Part shown: in pieces, positions 20,057-20,687 of the stretch | Layout: each line of letters starts with the position of its first letter | How positions within the stretch are numbered: position 1 is the first letter of the stretch | Position numbers and translations under genes: made by a program | The notes under the pieces: model-generated | What the model was told of the DNA's origin: nothing | What the model saw: only the letters and a program-made list of their open reading frames with translations | The model's database searches: none | Source of the DNA: Vairimorpha apis BRL 01 | Lineage: Eukaryota; Microsporidia; Nosematidae | Direction of reading: 5' to 3' | Assembly: GCA_000447185.1 (NCBI GenBank) | Contig: KE647367.1 | Coordinates: forward strand, 55,084 to 75,770 | DNA length: 20,687 nt

Positions 20057-20232
20057 TCAGTAATTAAATGGTTCATGATATCTGTCTTTTAATTTATTAG
20101 TTTTAAAGTATTTCTCGTATATTTTTGACATATTATGAGCTTTATATCCCTTTGTATTGGTTTTTTAAATTCTTTTATGTTGATTAATTCTATTTCGTCT
20201 TTGTTTGAATTGTAGAAATTTTTCCCTCGAAA
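20057..20232 (-). pseudogene. Lys-rich coding-like fragment, minus strand
   Basis: Two overlapping minus-strand frames look protein-like. One is open for 48 codons, from 20232 down to 20089, and includes NKDEIELINIKEF. The other is open from about 20143 to a TGA at 20059-20057 and includes NMSKIYEKYFKTN. Together they suggest one short, charged coding stretch with a one-base shift near 20140. It lies downstream of the transposase remnant on the same strand and could be its C-terminal part or a separate scrap. I recognise no domain. Confidence 0.25.
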
Positions 20233-20339
20233 TTAGTGTTATTGGTTTACATCCGATGCTTGTATTAAAAAGGATTATGTTTAAATATTTTTAAGAGCAT
20301 TATGTTTTTTATTTTATAAATACCGTTATCATTATTATT

Positions 20340-20640
20340 TATTCATAAAGTTTCTAAGATTGTATATAGAATATTTTACAATATTCCGTTGGATTCAAAA
20401 TAAATGCTTGTATGTGCATACTTCCAATATTTCTTTCGTTCAGAATTTTTTTATCTCTTCGATTTTATAGTGTTTTACATTGTCAGAAATAATTACTATA
20501 AATTTTTTATATTCTTTAATATATTTTTATATATTTAACGATCTCTTTGTTCGTAAATTTTAATGTAATTTTTACGTAGGTTGTCTTGCATATATATCTA
20601 TGAGTAAAATAAACCTTTATCTTTATCATGCATCAAATTG
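20340..20640 (-). pseudogene. Tc1/mariner/IS630-like DDE transposase remnant
   Basis: On the minus strand, 20520-20440 reads as a hydrophobic strand followed by S-D-N-V-K-H-Y (Asp at 20484-20482), the pattern around the second catalytic Asp of this superfamily. After a TGA in this frame, the next frame continues with ILNERN and then ILNPTEY, whose Glu at 20386-20384 fits the third catalytic residue. The spacing is about 32-33 residues across the frameshift, close to the family's 34. Upstream sequence (LLIDIYARQ near 20620) may belong to the core, but several stops follow it. The first catalytic Asp is not identified and may lie at or beyond the right edge. No terminal inverted repeats were found. 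Intact enzymes cut and paste a DNA transposon. Confidence 0.55.
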
Positions 20641-20687
20641 TTCAAATCAAACTATCGATATATATCCAAACTTAAAACTTCAAAAAC

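Noticed and set aside
1..20687. tRNA, rRNA, CRISPR array, operon or plasmid features
   Set aside because: I found no cloverleaf-like sequence with a T-arm, no rRNA segment and no spaced direct repeats. The element types and base composition indicate a eukaryotic nuclear locus.

Overview
The window looks like a gene-poor, repeat-rich stretch of a very AT-rich nuclear eukaryotic genome. By eye, long tracts are little more than A and T, and GC rises only inside a few islands, nearly all of them transposable-element DNA. Two kinds of element here, a Ty3/gypsy family and a non-LTR element with a C-terminal restriction-like endonuclease, closely resemble families I associate with TE-rich microsporidia. 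A microsporidian source is therefore my best inference, but no host marker gene (rRNA, tRNA, ribosomal protein) is present to prove it. I see no intact host gene.

Layout. 1-441: AT-rich DNA without features. 442-3535: Ty3/gypsy element A, on the plus strand and heavily decayed. It has 49/48-bp terminal repeats, a primer-binding-site-like sequence, remnants of gag with a CCHC knuckle, RT, RNase H and integrase, and a polypurine tract; capsid-length gag and protease are not found. 3536-6852: AT-rich DNA with a few coding-like scraps. 6853-8301: 5'-truncated, plus-strand remnant of a non-LTR retrotransposon. Its RT part is rubble, but its zinc-finger, RHN and restriction-like endonuclease part is nearly intact apart from one shift in an A run. 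8434-9269: a ghost gene of unknown function, recognisable as successive short open segments. 9529-9668: a long inverted repeat. 12950-13204 (minus): a small hypothetical ORF. 13610-13989: a perfect 190-bp tandem duplication.

15639-19735: Ty3/gypsy element B, on the plus strand and much younger. It has two 256-bp LTRs starting TG and ending CA, flanked by a perfect 5-bp target duplication, TATAT. Its order is gag with a zinc knuckle, protease, RT, RNase H, integrase. It is inactivated by a few stops and frameshifts and by an apparent deletion over the RT active site. The Gag start codon lies inside the LTR and the integrase stop lies only 11 bases before the 3' LTR, so the element is coding almost end to end. 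19741-20687: AT-rich DNA followed on the minus strand by remnants of a Tc1/mariner/IS630-like transposase that runs toward the right edge.

Together the window records at least three classes of mobile DNA of different ages in one neighbourhood. No cellular pathway or operon-like arrangement is visible. Every domain call rests on motif reading by eye, without database searches.
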